Positions 10,409 through 22,960 of a stretch of DNA of 64,000 bases are shown piece by piece. The stretch is from the NCBI GenBank assembly GCA_008711295.1, contig VUYV01000146.1, positions 1,693,764-1,757,763 on the forward strand, written 5' to 3'. Under the pieces are notes generated by a model. That model searched no databases and was not told where the DNA came from. It saw only the letters and a program-made list of their open reading frames with translations. Position 1 is the stretch's first letter, and each line of letters begins with the position of its first letter. Made by a program: the position numbers and the translations under genes. The stretch comes from Anarhynchus alexandrinus (taxonomy: Eukaryota > Chordata > Aves > Charadriiformes > Charadriidae).

Positions 10409-13190
10409 GAGAGCTACATTCAGTTAATTAATAAAGCTAGATCACATGTACTTTTTTGTGGTAGTACTGGCAAATATTAAAGTAGTGCAATTATCCTCAG
10501 TAAAAAGATCAGATATCCAATCTACATAAGGTGATTAAATGCTCCTGAAATCCAACTTTGAAAAGTCATGAATGTTCACCTGGAAAACCTTGGGTTTATG
10601 CATAATAATAAATCTGAATCCAGACGTACAAAAGCAATATTTTTAAATCAGTGTCCTTTAACAGATTTTTTTAATTTCAAAGTATTGGTATTACAGTTTA
10701 TAATCTAATCCCAGTCCTTACTCACACGAGCAACATTATTTCCTCTGAATAATGCCAGAAGACTCTAAAGAACCTTTTAGAAGACAGCTTCTGGAATATG
10801 GTGCTATAGCAGTTGTACCTCAAGGCAGAGGCTTATTTCAAGACTGATAACACATCTGCAATTATCTCTCCTAATTTTAATTTAATTATTCCCACAATGT
10901 CTTTCTTAGGTGCTGCCAAATACTTTGAAATCGAACACGCTTCAGTATAAATAGGTTAATTTTTCCCTTGGGAGCCAACAAGTTAATCAACAGAGTAATT
11001 CATAAAAACAGCTGGTGGTCTATACTGGACTTGAATGTTTAACATAAATTTTGAAACATAGACAAGCTTGATCCAAAAATAATCTTTTAATAATAATCAA
11101 TATTTTGTTTGCTACAGTCTACTGACTTTTACCAGAGCTGGTCTTGAGATTGTACATTATGGTACTCTTGAACACTTTACACTGCCTTCACCATAGATGT
11201 CAAAAGAACAAGTTATTCTGTAGTTATTCCAAGAAGACATAGCCTCCTAGATTGTTCCTTACTCTAAATTAAATCAGTGACACACAATACCATGTTTTCT
11301 ACTCTGCAACCTACTTTAGTCGGTTTGGACTCCCATGTGACTTCTAAAATTTTCAAATGATGGAAAGCTCCAGAGCAAGCGTCGTTGAGTTTCTTTCATA
11401 GGTATATTCCTTGTGTGTGCCAACTTACATGTCCTACAAATAAGCTAGCATAAAGACATTGCGCCAATACCACTTCTGTTTCACCAATAAATAACAAATT
11501 ATATTTGAAGACTACAGCATTCTTAATTTTTTAATTTGAAAAAATATATGTAAGAAGTCAAACAATAGAATTCAGTAGTGTTAACTACAAATAAAGGTTT
11601 ATTACTTGCACATCATATATCTACCTCCGTACACCACAGAATATACATGGCATAGCACATGCTGCCTGTATCGACAGTACATTACAGTGCATTGACAGAA
11701 AACATGCCAGTTACTGGAAATTCAAGCAGACAGAAACCTACTTTTTCCAAGCAAATTATGTCATCCTTTCTCCTCTTATGCAGAATTACCACAGGAGAAC
11801 AAAGGCTCTGTTAATCTGGCTGCCTTTCATACTCACTCTTACAGAAAGGTAAGCTTTTTCATAAAAGTTAAAAAATTAGAGGAATGGACTATATATATAG
11901 GAAAATATCTCCACCCATTTTCTCCCTGGGCAGGTTTAGAGTACAACCTAAACCCATTTTTAGACCAAATAACATCCCTGCAGCTGGACAGCTCAATGTC
12001 CAATGCCAAAACACAATTCAGAAGAAGGGGTCCGAAACTCAAAATATTTTAGTTTCAGAAGACAAAAGAGAAGAAGACTGCATCAGTGAAATAGCTTCAT
12101 TAAGAAGCATGTTTCCCAAAACTGTAGCTTGCACTGTGTCAACTCATCTATATTTTTCACTTTATAAAAATCCAATCCTTTCTATTCCTCTCCAGTCCTC
12201 AATATGCAAATAACATCCTCTCAACATATGTCTGCATGTAAAAGAATGAGGAAGTCTTTCTATGTTTGATATTATGTAGACATACAGATAATCAGAGAAT
12301 CTGTTCTCTAAGTACCACAGACAGGATTATAAGTATCATGCAATGACTGTACAAAATACTACTCAGCACTGAGAAGGTATGCTATGTTTCCTTTAGCTAA
12401 CTTGACAGAGTTTCTTTAAGCAGCCCAACAAGGTTCTGTGTTTGTGGCTATGGCTCTCATGGGGAACTGTATGAATACCAGGGATGCTTCTTCAGAAGGG
12501 GTCTTAGGACTGATATTTACAACGTTAATTATACTTAACAAATCTACTCCAGTCAGTACCCACCACCTTTGTTCCACTGAGAAAGTGAGCTTCCAGCCTA
12601 CCAAGCTTCTTATATCACCATACGTTATGACTACTCAGCCAAGGGATCATACTGATGGTGTGAGAACTGAAACATATCATATATGACAAATTTCACATAA
12701 TTGTGGGAATATCCCCACATAAATTCTACCACTTAACTTTTCTTCCTTACAACCTTTTTTGCTGCCCTTCCAAAACAGTCAAGTTTCCAACTCAGCTGTA
12801 GATAATTTATGTGTATTTTTCAAAACTTCTTATTTCCTTGTTTTTTTTAAGAGGGAAGGGAAGTAAGTGCCCTGGAGAACCGCTGTGAACATAATATACT
12901 AGGTTCTAGGTGCCGATTAACTGTAATGAGTGTACCACATTACAGGTTACTAATATTTTATCCTTTTAACAAAAAATGAACAATATTTTCTCATCAGAAA
13001 CCAATATTAGTATGGATGGGTAAAGAAAGAATAACCATGCTGACAAACCTAACAGGAACCTGGAAAACTCAAAAAGCTTGTCGAAGAGGAGAATGTGATT
13101 TAATATCCTCTACCCATTTTAAAACATCAGTTAGTCTCCTAGATTCTGAGAAAAGCTTTTCTCATAATATTTCCACTAAGAGCAGATGCT
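10409..13190. other. AT-rich sequence without recognisable gene
   Basis: Contains a 109-codon plus-strand frame (11884-12213) and an 82-codon frame (12438-12686). Neither has a recognisable domain, conserved motif or codon pattern, and I regard both as chance. No repeats identified. Confidence 0.5.
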
Positions 13191-13535
13191 CAAAGCCTCA
13201 TAAATCTTGAGAGTTTATGTTTGCGCCCTTTCCGGCACGAATTTTGAGACCCAAGACAAGCTTTGGGTAAGCATCTGAAACTTGTGAAAGCTTATCCAGA
13301 CTGAACTTCTGAAACTTACCCATTTCTAATTGTCTCATCAAGCCCTTGCTTAAAGTATCAGTAAGAGCACAGGATACAGCAACAGCTGCGCCCAAAGTAC
13401 CAGCTGTGTCAGCAGCTTGTTCCTACCATTGTGCAGTTTTGATGTAAAGGCTCTGGATATCACAGGGCAAATTTCTTGCCTGTATTGAAATTATTCCCTT
13501 GCAGTTTTTTAAAATTTATGTAGCTGAGATGCTCT

Positions 13536-13574
<39 letters not shown>

Positions 13575-14130
13575 AAGTTATAACATTTAGATAATCTCTT
13601 GCATGATATATAGAAGAAAATACGTCTAAAAGTGAAATTAATCCTGGATGATGCTAATGTGTGGGCAAATGGAATACATATGGAGAAGTTATGTTTTTCT
13701 ACTTTTCTGATACTCCTGTCTTGTAATTTTTCTTCACTTCACTAACCATAAAACCATCCAGGTAGATAACAAGAAGGTCTCTTCCAAACAAAAGAAACCA
13801 CACAAAAATAAGGCGGAGCAAGATGGTTTCACAGAGTCTAACTTTATTCTGTGGAGGCTAATTATGTTAAGCCTATGGTCAGTTAAATAACAGAGGCTCC
13901 TCCAGAGGGCAAGTGAGAGCTCATGTCTGACTTGAGACAGCTGGAAAGCTCTGTCACTTTGCCAAGCTTCAGCCACAATGATGAGCTCACAAAGTTCACA
14001 GAAAAGTCTAGTTTTTGCAATTCAGACTCATATATGACCCAAATATACGAACTCTGAATTTTGAACTGGCACAATTGACTAGAGATCTTTTGTGAAGGTG
14101 CCACTTCATCTCAAGATTTATGAGGCTTTG
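13191..14130. repeat. Segment bracketed by a perfect 22-bp inverted repeat
   Basis: The 22 bases at 13191-13212 (starting CAAAGCCTCATAAATC) recur in perfect reverse complement at 14109-14130. The 900 bp between holds a poly-A run (13538-13572) and no transposase or other known gene. The sequence just inside the arms shows only weak further similarity. The arrangement could be the terminal inverted repeats of a short non-autonomous DNA transposon, or two opposed fragments of one unrecognised repeat. No target-site duplication is clear next to the arms. Confidence 0.5.
13538..13572. repeat. Poly-A tract, 35 bp
   Basis: An uninterrupted run of 35 A. No recognisable retroposon sequence adjoins it. 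Confidence 0.95.
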
Positions 14131-14600
14131 CACATATATCTTTTATATCCTGCCTCAGGGTGCTTAAGAAATAGAAAAATATCTTGTTCTGCATTTCTTG
14201 TGCTCTGCTTTCAGGGTAATTCAAGAAGTGAATATAAAAAATGTAAAGGAATGTGTATGTGTATCACTTAGTCAAACTGAGTTTTACAGTTTCAGAGTTC
14301 AAATCATGTTTGGGGTGAGAGAGTGAGGATGGGAGTTCTTGTGCAATGCAAGCAATCTGCCCATCACTAAGTCTTAGCCCTTAACTTGTTTTCTATTTTA
14401 CTTAACTGTTTTCTTTAAAGCAATTCTCACACAGACTTCTATGGGGAATAGCTGACACCTGTAGATCATTTCAGGTCCATTATGAGTCTTAAAGTAGGAA
14501 CAGACGGTCTGCAACTCCACAATTTTCCTGCTTAGTATTTATTAACTGTTTGTTTCTTGTTTAGTGCTGAGCAACTGTATCAGAAAGAATCAAACAGAGA
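14131..14600. other. AT-rich spacer
   Basis: No gene or repeat recognised between the inverted-repeat segment and the solo LTR. Confidence 0.5.
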
Positions 14601-14678
14601 AGGGAAATGTTGGGGAGTTTTTATGGTACCCTCCGAGGCAAATTAAACACAGATTTGTGCTTAAATATAAAAGAAAAC

Positions 14679-14684
14679 TTTAAT
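14679..14684 (-). promoter_or_regulatory. Polyadenylation signal (ATTAAA) of the solo LTR
   Basis: ATTAAA on the minus strand, about 70 bp before the LTR's 3' end and downstream of its TATA box, in the order expected for an R region. Confidence 0.45.
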
Positions 14685-14741
14685 GAATAATGCATTGGGC
14701 AATCCTACATGGAGTCTGCAAAGATGCATCACAAGCAGATT

Positions 14742-14750
14742 CCTTATATA
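14742..14750 (-). promoter_or_regulatory. TATA box of the 316-bp solo LTR
   Basis: TATATAAGG on the minus strand, about 175 bp into the LTR and upstream of the ATTAAA signal. Confidence 0.5.
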
Positions 14751-14930
14751 CACTTTCACCAGCACCAATCCTGAAAGCAGTTGCATGGGGCAAGTCAGGC
14801 CGGCCCTGAGTCCATCCCCCAGCCCAGCTCTGCTGCCCAGAGGTGACTCCTGGGCTTAGGCCCCTGAGTGCTCTCATTCCAGGATGGCCTACAAGACAAT
14901 GCTGAGGCTGTTTCCTATCGCCAAGGGAAA

Positions 14931-17900
14931 CTTCACTCTTTTGCAAGAAGTCTGTTATATCTCTGGCATTCCTGCTTCCAGCCAGTTTAACCCCTTCTTG
15001 CAGTTGAGCCTCCGTGCCCTCCATGCCAGATTTCTTGGTCACAAATTACCACTGCTGACGAGTTACGATTAGAATTTCCCCTTGAGAAGTAAATGTTAGC
15101 TGAGATCTTTTCCTGACCTGAATGTACTGTGCACTTCTAAGTTGGGTCTGTCTCTCTCTCTCCCATTCTTTCCCTGTTTCCCCAGTTGCCAGCATCCTGC
15201 AGTGCCTCTAACCAAACAGGAATTTGCATTGATTTTCAAGTGGTTTACTTCTCCCTATTTTCCACAAACAAGAGCAGGAAAACAAAGTGAGCAAGCCCTC
15301 GCTCTATGCTGCCTGCTCTTCACAAAAGGGGTTAAGCTAGTGTGCTTCATATGCTTTTATTCCCAGGAGGGTGCTCAAGTACTGAGAACACACAGCTAAA
15401 AATTTCACACATCTATCAGTCAGACTGCAGTGGATCAACTGCTACAATGTTCAATTCATACCCAGACAGGTGCTGAGTGGTGGCAGGTTTTTAGGCCAGA
15501 GAAATGTTTTCCTTGGCACTTAGCCCCACATTCCTAATTCCATCCAGTGTGTTTTCATTTAGGACAAAACAATAACACATCCAAGAAACCAGCCAGTTAT
15601 CCATGAAGGGCTGGCATTTACTAGAAAAGCAAAACAGCTTTATCACAGAACCCCACTCCTCGATCCAGAACATGGCGGGCAGGGATGGAAATCTAGCTTC
15701 GCTTTGTGTTGTCTAGCTTTTTCTGACTACAGAGCTGTTGCCTCATTTATCTTTGGAACGGTATCTGGGGGAGGATAATCAGTGCTATTTCCTTCCATCA
15801 GCACATGAACTCTGCAACATCAACTCAAACGGCAAGATGTCAAAGGAAACATTCACTGTAGTGAGCCTGCCAAATAGTAGCCAGACATTGGAAAAGACCT
15901 AACTAATTACTACAGTTGCCCACCTTCTGCTGTGAAGGCAGTATTCACATTCAAACTGGGTTATTAACAGAGGTGAGAGAATTACTGGATTCACCAAATT
16001 GAAACTTGTCCTCTGGCCAAGTCCATGTGCATTAATCTCATCTGTGCTTAGAGTTGTGCTTTGAAAAAAAAAAAAACATAGTCCACAGCTAGAACAGAGT
16101 GTTTAATCACTATCACAGCCATGATTAATCTCAAAATGTCCAGTTCCCTGTCTTGTGTTTGGTGGTATGCTTCCTTTCCTGTTTCTGAGAAGTTTTCCAT
16201 TAAAGTTACATCAACATGCCAATACTATGTCCTTTCTGCACACAGTTGGAACTGGAGGACACAGGACTCCTAGGAACAGAACTGGAAACAAATACAATCC
16301 TGAACCCTCATTTTCAGTGTGAAGACTATGGAGCAGATTCACCACTAAAGGTTCCTGAATTTAACCTTCATGGCAAAGACATCAGCCCACTTGAAGGAAA
16401 AGACCTGTTCTCTGCTCTGCAAATATGAAACCAATGCCATTAGCTGTTTCAGCTGCCAAAAGAGCAAACCTTACCTACTCCCCCCAAAAGACACATTCAT
16501 AACAGCATTCCAGGAGACTCAGAGAAGACAGACATCACATCTGAAATAAAAAGACAGAGTTTCCAGTCGGTGCTGTTGCCACAGCTGACTAGTGGCAATT
16601 CATTAAGCCTGACTACTTTTATTGTTGGTCAGAGTGCAGAAGAGAAAACAGCATTAAGTTCTAACAACAGCTTCAGACACTTTCTAAAAAGACAGCTTCA
16701 AAATTTGAGAATATACTCTAGTGACACAAAAACAATAAACTTCAGAGGTGATGAGGTTTCTCAATCATACACGGCAGCATTTTAATTAACAAAAGAAATT
16801 AAAATCAAAAGGCCAAAAAACAAACTGCAGTGTAACCTACTACCTGTAATCTACAGGAAAAAAAGAGAAAAAAGTGTGGGGAGGAAATGGGAAAAGTGTT
16901 CATGTTCAGCACAGTTAGAGAGGTGCAAAATAATTAAATTAAGATCTTTTCTGTCTTAAAAATCTATAAAACTGGAGAAAATGAACTTAAACTGGTACAA
17001 CTTTGTCTCTTAGATTGATGTCAAGAAGGAACAACGAGCTCAGTGCTGCCTCTCACTGGGCAAGCAACATCAATTCAGCACCATTCAGTGAATTATAGTA
17101 GTGACCCAAAATCTTTCTCACTTCCTCTGTTGCCTTTCATCCCACCACAGCAGTGATATTTGCTAGAATCTTTCAAAACCTGCATATTTCATTCTCTTTT
17201 CTCAAACTAGTACCAGCACAGCTCCCACATGTAACTACAAGGCTTTTCCTTGACATGCCTTTCCTACAGAGTTAATCTATTGAATTCTTTGCTTCATGCA
17301 TGACAAAAATATTCTACAGGACAAAACAGTACCTTCTAAGTATTGCAAAAACAGTTGTCTGTCAAATGAGCATAGCATAACTGCCTGGTAATTAATGTAA
17401 CGGACTGAAAATACTTCTCCACTCATAGGAATCTTTTCTAACCCAAGCATCAATCTAAATGCCAACTTCCCTCTCTACCACCCTCCATCTTCCCCAAAAA
17501 ATAAGAATCTGATTAAATCTGGACTAGAAAATATAAAATTCCCATAGGTTTACTGAGCTGATAAACAGTTTCTGCAGCTAACTATGAAGCCACCAAAATG
17601 TTTCTGAAAAATTGTTAGCTGAACAAGCTAATCTTGAATCAAGGGCCATTTTATTTTTGTTTCATACACTGTTAGCATCCAGCTTAGTTTTCCCTACAGC
17701 AAATGCTCATCTCCATGGTCATGCTAATACAGAATAAAAGTAATAAGAACTTGGTGAACAGTCTTGCTGCACTAAATCCGGTTAGTCATGTAATACAACA
17801 CAATTTGCTTGCTCTTAATTTAAAAGGCCTTTTAGAAGGGAAACAGAGGAACAGTGAGCATGTTGTTATGACCCAAGTGCAGGACCCAGGTATTTTCCTA

Positions 17901-18586
17901 CCCATAGCCCACACCTTTCTTCATATGCTATTATAAACTTAGCTTTTAGCTGGGTCAGGTGTGCAACATGCATACTATAAAAATATAGGTTCAAATTATA
18001 CAATTTACACCAAAATGCAACATTTTCTAGTTTGCATCCAGGGATTTGAGACTATCTATAATCAGAAAACTGTGCCTTAACATGAAGCCACTTTTCAGGA
18101 TAACAAAAAAAAAACAAAAAAACACCTATTTCCACAACAACTCCAGATGATTTTCAACTACTAAGAGCCAGAAAAAGTTTTGGGTTAGAAAGTAAACAGC
18201 CCCAAGGGCCAGAGAAAAGTTCAAAAAGGCTGAACCAAATGATTAGCTGACAGAGTTTTTAAGAGATTCAGTGAGGTTAATTGTTTGGCTTTAAGGCTCA
18301 AAATACACATAAATTAATTCTGATTTAAAAGATAAGTCTTGGAAGAAAACGCTATACAGAAGTTTAGGTTCTACTGTATCTTTTATGGTTCATCACATCA
18401 TTCTGAGATTCTGCTAGAGGCAGTACTTATACTACAGACTATGATTTCCAACAGCCTAACTAGCAGTACTTCCATATGACTTCTCTCAAACTTTTCTTCC
18501 AGAGGCAAAAATGGAACCCCACTATGCCCTAGACATAGTTTTCATTAAACAGCTTTTTTAAATCCTGGAGAAAATGTCAAGAATTT
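14931..18586. other. Unique-looking sequence without confirmed gene
   Basis: AT-rich with moderately GC-richer patches (14931-15060, 15140-15400). One frame at 16246-16428 is preceded by a splice-acceptor-like tract and is discussed as a weak finding. No repeat family is recognised. Confidence 0.5.
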
Positions 18587-18609
18587 AAGACTAAAAGTCT
18601 TTTAGTCTT
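18587..18609. repeat. 23-bp palindrome at the CR1 copy B 5' junction
   Basis: Perfect 11-bp arms (AAGACTAAAAG and its complement) with a one-base centre end one base before CR1 copy B begins. The sequence is not recognisable CR1. Confidence 0.85.
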
Positions 18610-18610
18610 T

Positions 18611-19950
18611 GACCTGGGAAACTACAGACTGGTCAGCCTCACCTCCATCCCTGGAAAGATGATGGAACAGCTTGTTCTGGGTATCATCTCAAAGCACCTG
18701 GATGAAAAGAAGGTTATCAGAAGTAGTCAGCATGGATTCACTAAGGGGAAGTCGTGTCTGACTAATCTGATAGCATTCTATGAGGAAGTGACTAGATGGG
18801 TGGATGAGGGGAGGGCAGTGGATGTTGTCTACCTTGACTTCAGCAAGGCTTTTGACACTGTCTCCCACATCATCCTCACAGACAAGGGTAGGAAGTGTGG
18901 GCTAGATGAATGGACAGTGGGGTGGATTGAACAGTGGCTAACAGATAGAGCTCAGAGGGTGGTGGTTAGTGGTGCAGAGTCTAGTTGGAGGTCAGTAATG
19001 AGTGGTGTCCCTCAGGGGTCAGTACTGGGTCCAGTCCTGTTCAATATATTCATCAATGACCTTGATGAAGGGATAGAGTGTACCATCAGCAAGTTTGCTG
19101 ATGACACAAAACTGGGAGGAGTGGCTGACACGCCAGAAGGCTGTGCCGCCTTACAGCATGATCTGGACAGGCTGGAGAGTTGGGCAGAGAGAAACCTCAT
19201 GAAATTCAACAAGGGCAAGTGTAGGGTACTGCACCTGGGGAGGAATAACCCCATGCATCAGTACAGGTTGGGGACTGACCTCCTGGAGAGCAGTTCTGTG
19301 GAAAGGGACATGGCAGTCCTGGTGGACAACAGGATGACCATGAGCCAGCAATGTGCCCTGGCGGCCAAGAAGGCGAATGGCATCCTGGGGTGCATCAAGA
19401 AGAGTGTGGCCAGCAGGTCGAGGGAGGTCATCGTCCCCCTCTACTCTGCCGTGGTGAGGCCGCATCTGGAGTATTGTGTCCAGTTCTGGGCTTCCTGTTT
19501 AAGAAGGACAGGGATCTGCTGGAGAGGGTCCAGCAAAGGGCTATGAAGATGATTAGGGGATTAGAACATCTCTCATATGAGGAAAGGCTTAGAGACTTGG
19601 GTCTCTTTAGTCTAGAGAAAAGAAGATTGAGGGGGGATCTTATTAACGCTTATAGATACTTAAAAGGAGGATGCCAGGGGGATGGGAGCAGTCTTTTTTC
19701 AGTGGTGCCCAGTGATAGGACAAGAGATAATGGGCACAATCTTGAACATAGGAAGTTCCATCTAAACATGAAGGAAGTTCCATTGAAACATGAAGAGGAA
19801 CTTCTTTACTTTGAGGGTGGCAGAGCACTGGAACAGGCTGCCCAGAGAGGCTGTGGAGTCTCCCACTCTGGAGACATTCAAAACCCACCTGGACGCCATC
19901 CTGTGCAACATGCTGTAGGTGAACCTGCTTTGGGAGGCGGGTTGGACTAG
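18611..19950 (+). pseudogene. CR1 ORF2, RT and C-terminal part (copy B)
   Basis: This is the longest continuous RT frame in the window, open from 18659 to 19546 (295 codons). All polymerase motifs are intact: LDFSKAFD near residue 60, SGVPQGS near 115-121 and FADD at about 146-149, followed by the GKCRVLHLG and [19 protein letters not shown] blocks. About 2 bases are missing near 19490 compared with copies A and C, which shifts the frame. The rest of the thumb/C-terminal region continues in another frame to 19950. The endonuclease domain is absent through 5' truncation, so the copy cannot mobilise itself. A short peptide could be translated, but nothing suggests a host role. Confidence 0.9.
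19751..19794 (+). repeat. 22-bp tandem duplication in CR1 ORF2 C-terminus (copy B)
   Basis: Units 19751-19772 and 19773-19794 correspond to the duplications in copies A and C. The units here differ at two bases, against one in copy A. Confidence 0.9.
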
Positions 19951-20008
19951 ATGATCTCCAGAGGTCCCTTCCAACCCTGACTATTCTGTGATTCTGTGAT
20001 TCTGTGAC

Positions 20009-22960
20009 TAGTTCTTCCAGCTTCTTGCACTTAAGGCAATTTATTTCTTGCTCTGATTCTTCTAAATCAATATTAAAAAGGGAACAAATCTATTTCTCTT
20101 TCTCTGGAAGCTACACATCCGCAATGAGCTCTCAATGCCACAGGATGAAGCACCAGGAGGGCTCCAGACACCTCACAGAAAACTCCACTTTCTCCCCATC
20201 CCTCCACAATTCAGAATGGGCAAAGAGTGAATGGGCTGGGAAAAATGACAGAAAAGCACAACAGCAGAAGCTGCTGTGGAGGGCTGGCTCTTCTGTTTTG
20301 CAATAAATTTTGACTTTTGAATTGTGTTCTCCACTGAAGCAGAAAAAAGAACCTTTGAATGTTTTCCCAAAAGAGAATTGCGTTAAATATTTATGTTATG
20401 ACAAAATAGCACTCTTTGATGGAAGCACATTTTGCCAAAAAACTTTCTATTGGCTTAGTATGAATTGGTATTGGCAGTAAGAGAAAATAAAGACAGGAAC
20501 AAGCAAGGAGTGGGGCAGAAACTATCACTCTCTGAATCATAAAATTCACCCCTCAGGGCTCCTTCAGGGAAATGTAACTAATACAGGAAGTAAAGAATCC
20601 ATTTAATTCTGCACATGCAAAATTTTAGTTATACTTTATCCAAATGAAAACATTATCATCACATTATTTATGTTCCCAATGTTTGTGTTTATAAGACCTT
20701 CATGCATCTCACGGTCACCTACCAATATGACTTTCTCATGAAAATGAATCATTAAGTCAATTTAGGTTATTGAATAGGTCAAAAATGTCAGTTGAATTTG
20801 CACTTACCCCTGAGTCTTAAAAATCTTTCTTTCTTTTGATGTTGGAACATACTACGATTTAATCCCAACATGTGAAAATAGCCTATTTGCAAAGCATGCC
20901 TTCCCTTAAAAACAAAGAATAAGAACTATTCAGTCCTAATGATCAGATTACATGTTCACACATCATGTTAAAAGACAAATGTGTTAGGTAATATGATAGT
21001 ACTTTATAAAAAAATATTGCCACTTCATTCACTTCAACTTAAAATAAACAGACTCAAGCCTGGTACATTATTACATAACTACGTTTACTCACCTTCTAGT
21101 GAAAAATTACAGATACACTGGCAGCCTCCCTAATAATGAGCATTCTTTCACTATTTATTTCCATTTACATCTAAGGAAAGACAGAGGGATCATCCCTCAG
21201 AAGGAAAAGATGTAGTACTATAAGAACTACCAAATTATTTAGGAAAACACATTTTTCAGGACCTAATAACATTTGCATTAGAATAAGGAACAGTGAACAC
21301 AAGTGTTCTGTTCTTTATGGAGCTATTTTGTATTCATCTAATTGCAAAAAAAGAAATTAAGCCTTCCTGCAGAAAAGTAACAAGGCTATGAAATTTGCTC
21401 ACAATAATTTCCTGACTAAACTTCATTTTTTTTTCCTCAAAGCTGAGAGCTCAAATAGCAATGCATGTCTCATTATAAACTAAATTCCCACCCTTCCTAT
21501 GTGGAAGAAATGTCAAGACATAATTTTATGATTCATAGCCAGATAGCATTAGGCTTTGCAGGAGACAGTACTTTTGTGGTAGGACATGCATTGTCTACCT
21601 ATTAGCAAACAGAAAATACATCAGGAATTTCTTTTCTGCTGATACTTTAAAATGAACTAAATACAGAATAGTGATAAGTTTAATTCCCACAGAACTTTTT
21701 CAAGTCTTCCCAGCAAAGCACGATTCATGTATGTGAGTTCTGCCTCTCAGTCTCTTCAGCAGCTACTGCTGCATCTTAGTTGTGATGCCTTGACTCTCCC
21801 CATGCCCCATCCTGGCTGTAGCTTGTTGCCCATTTGGGGAGCCCCTACCAACTACACCTTGTATATGGACGCTCGGGAGCAGGGAAAGGGTACAAATGGT
21901 TTCCTGTTGCCCTCAAATTCTTTTTCTGGCACATGCGACTTCATGCTCTAGTCTGTGTGACAGAGAAGACCTTGCTAAGTCTCTACTACTAGCAAGCACA
22001 TTCTGTTGAATTTACAAGATGCAGTTATTTCCAATGGTAAACACAAGAATGTAGTGATATAAATGAAGGCACAGACTGGAGAGCTCCAGTTAATAGGAAG
22101 CTAAAAAAACGAATAAAAACGAATCTGCTATTACCTAATGGTTTTGTGCTTGCAGCTTACCTTGGCAAGTTATTTAAAGTGACTTAACAACATAAAAATG
22201 CATGTGTTTCTATAAGGGGATTTTCAGATGTTCTTCAACAGATTAGGCATATAATTTCCACTGAAATTAAAGTGAATTAGATTCCTAATCTTGTTTGGTA
22301 CTTCTGAATCCCATACATGAGTACCTGGTACTTACCACTTTTGAAAATATGACCATGGAGAATAGTTTGAATTCTCCTTTGGCTCCTTAAATCAACAGCT
22401 ACTCCATTAATTAATCCTCTACTTAGCCTTTTCTTTGATAAAGTACAACAAACCCTATTATCTTTGATTTTCTACATTTCCAGCTTGAAATTGAAAGAAT
22501 GTAGCCATAAAAAGAAAAGCTTACTTTATAAATTTCTGGTACTCTTACAATGATTATAGTACTTATTTCACATCTTTCTTTAGGGTGCATGCAATTTTTT
22601 TTTTACAGAAGAAAACTGTTCAGAGTCAAGTATTTTCTTATGAATGATAGGAAAAATATTTTATATTAGCTTTCACATTAGCTTTAGTTTTAGTTTTAGT
22701 TTTGGTTGTGCAAAAGCAACACTCTCAAACAAGTTATATTTTTTAATTCTTTTAATCAATAAATGGTTCTGAAAGATATGTAGTTGAGACCAAACATTTC
22801 TTTACTATTTTTCCAGTGCCATTAAGATAATTATTACCACATTACAATAATAGAAATATTTCTGTATTAAGTGCTCAGGTTTTTTTCCTCCTAGATCAAC
22901 CAGCATGTATGTTGGAGGAAAAAAAAAACAACATCACATTTATATAATTATTGTTATTTA
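20009..22960. other. AT-rich sequence without recognisable gene
   Basis: Short frames only (at most about 100 codons at 20004-20306, no motif). Contains a short (TTTTAG)-type run at 22683-22705. Confidence 0.5.
22683..22705. repeat. Short (TTTTAG)n run
   Basis: Four units of TTTAGT/TTTTAG. It differs from the vertebrate telomere unit TTAGGG and is treated as a simple repeat. Confidence 0.8.

Larger units (their letters stand above)
14608..14923 (-). mobile_element. Solo LTR, 316 bp, retrovirus-like
   Basis: The segment is flanked by a perfect 7-base direct repeat, AGGGAAA (14601-14607 and 14924-14930). On the minus strand it begins TGGCGATAGG and ends CTCCCCAACA, so it has TG...CA ends. It carries a TATA box (TATATAAGG, complement of 14742-14750) and, about 65 bp downstream, an ATTAAA polyadenylation signal (complement of 14679-14684). 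Length, element order and a 6-7 bp duplication fit a compact LTR of an ERVK/alpharetrovirus-like family, though I cannot name it. No internal genes adjoin it, so LTR-LTR recombination probably removed them. Confidence 0.65.
18610..20008 (+). mobile_element. CR1 LINE copy B, 5'-truncated, 1.4 kb
   Basis: Plus-strand CR1 starts abruptly within RT ('gacctgggaaactacagactggtcagcc', the GNYRPVSL block) and runs through RT, ORF2 C-terminus and 3' UTR to tandem octamers (attctgtg three times) ending near 20008. It belongs to the same subfamily as A and C because it shares the 22-bp duplication. It differs from both at many sites where A and C agree, so it is a more distant relative. A palindrome adjoins its 5' end. 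Confidence 0.94.

Noticed and set aside
18611..19950. Retron, diversity-generating or telomerase-like reverse transcriptase
   Set aside because: Motifs ([23 protein letters not shown]), neighbouring 3' UTR and octamer tail identify a CR1 LINE. No associated RNA or variable repeat is present.
22683..22705. Interstitial telomere repeat
   Set aside because: The unit is TTTTAG, not TTAGGG, and only four copies occur.
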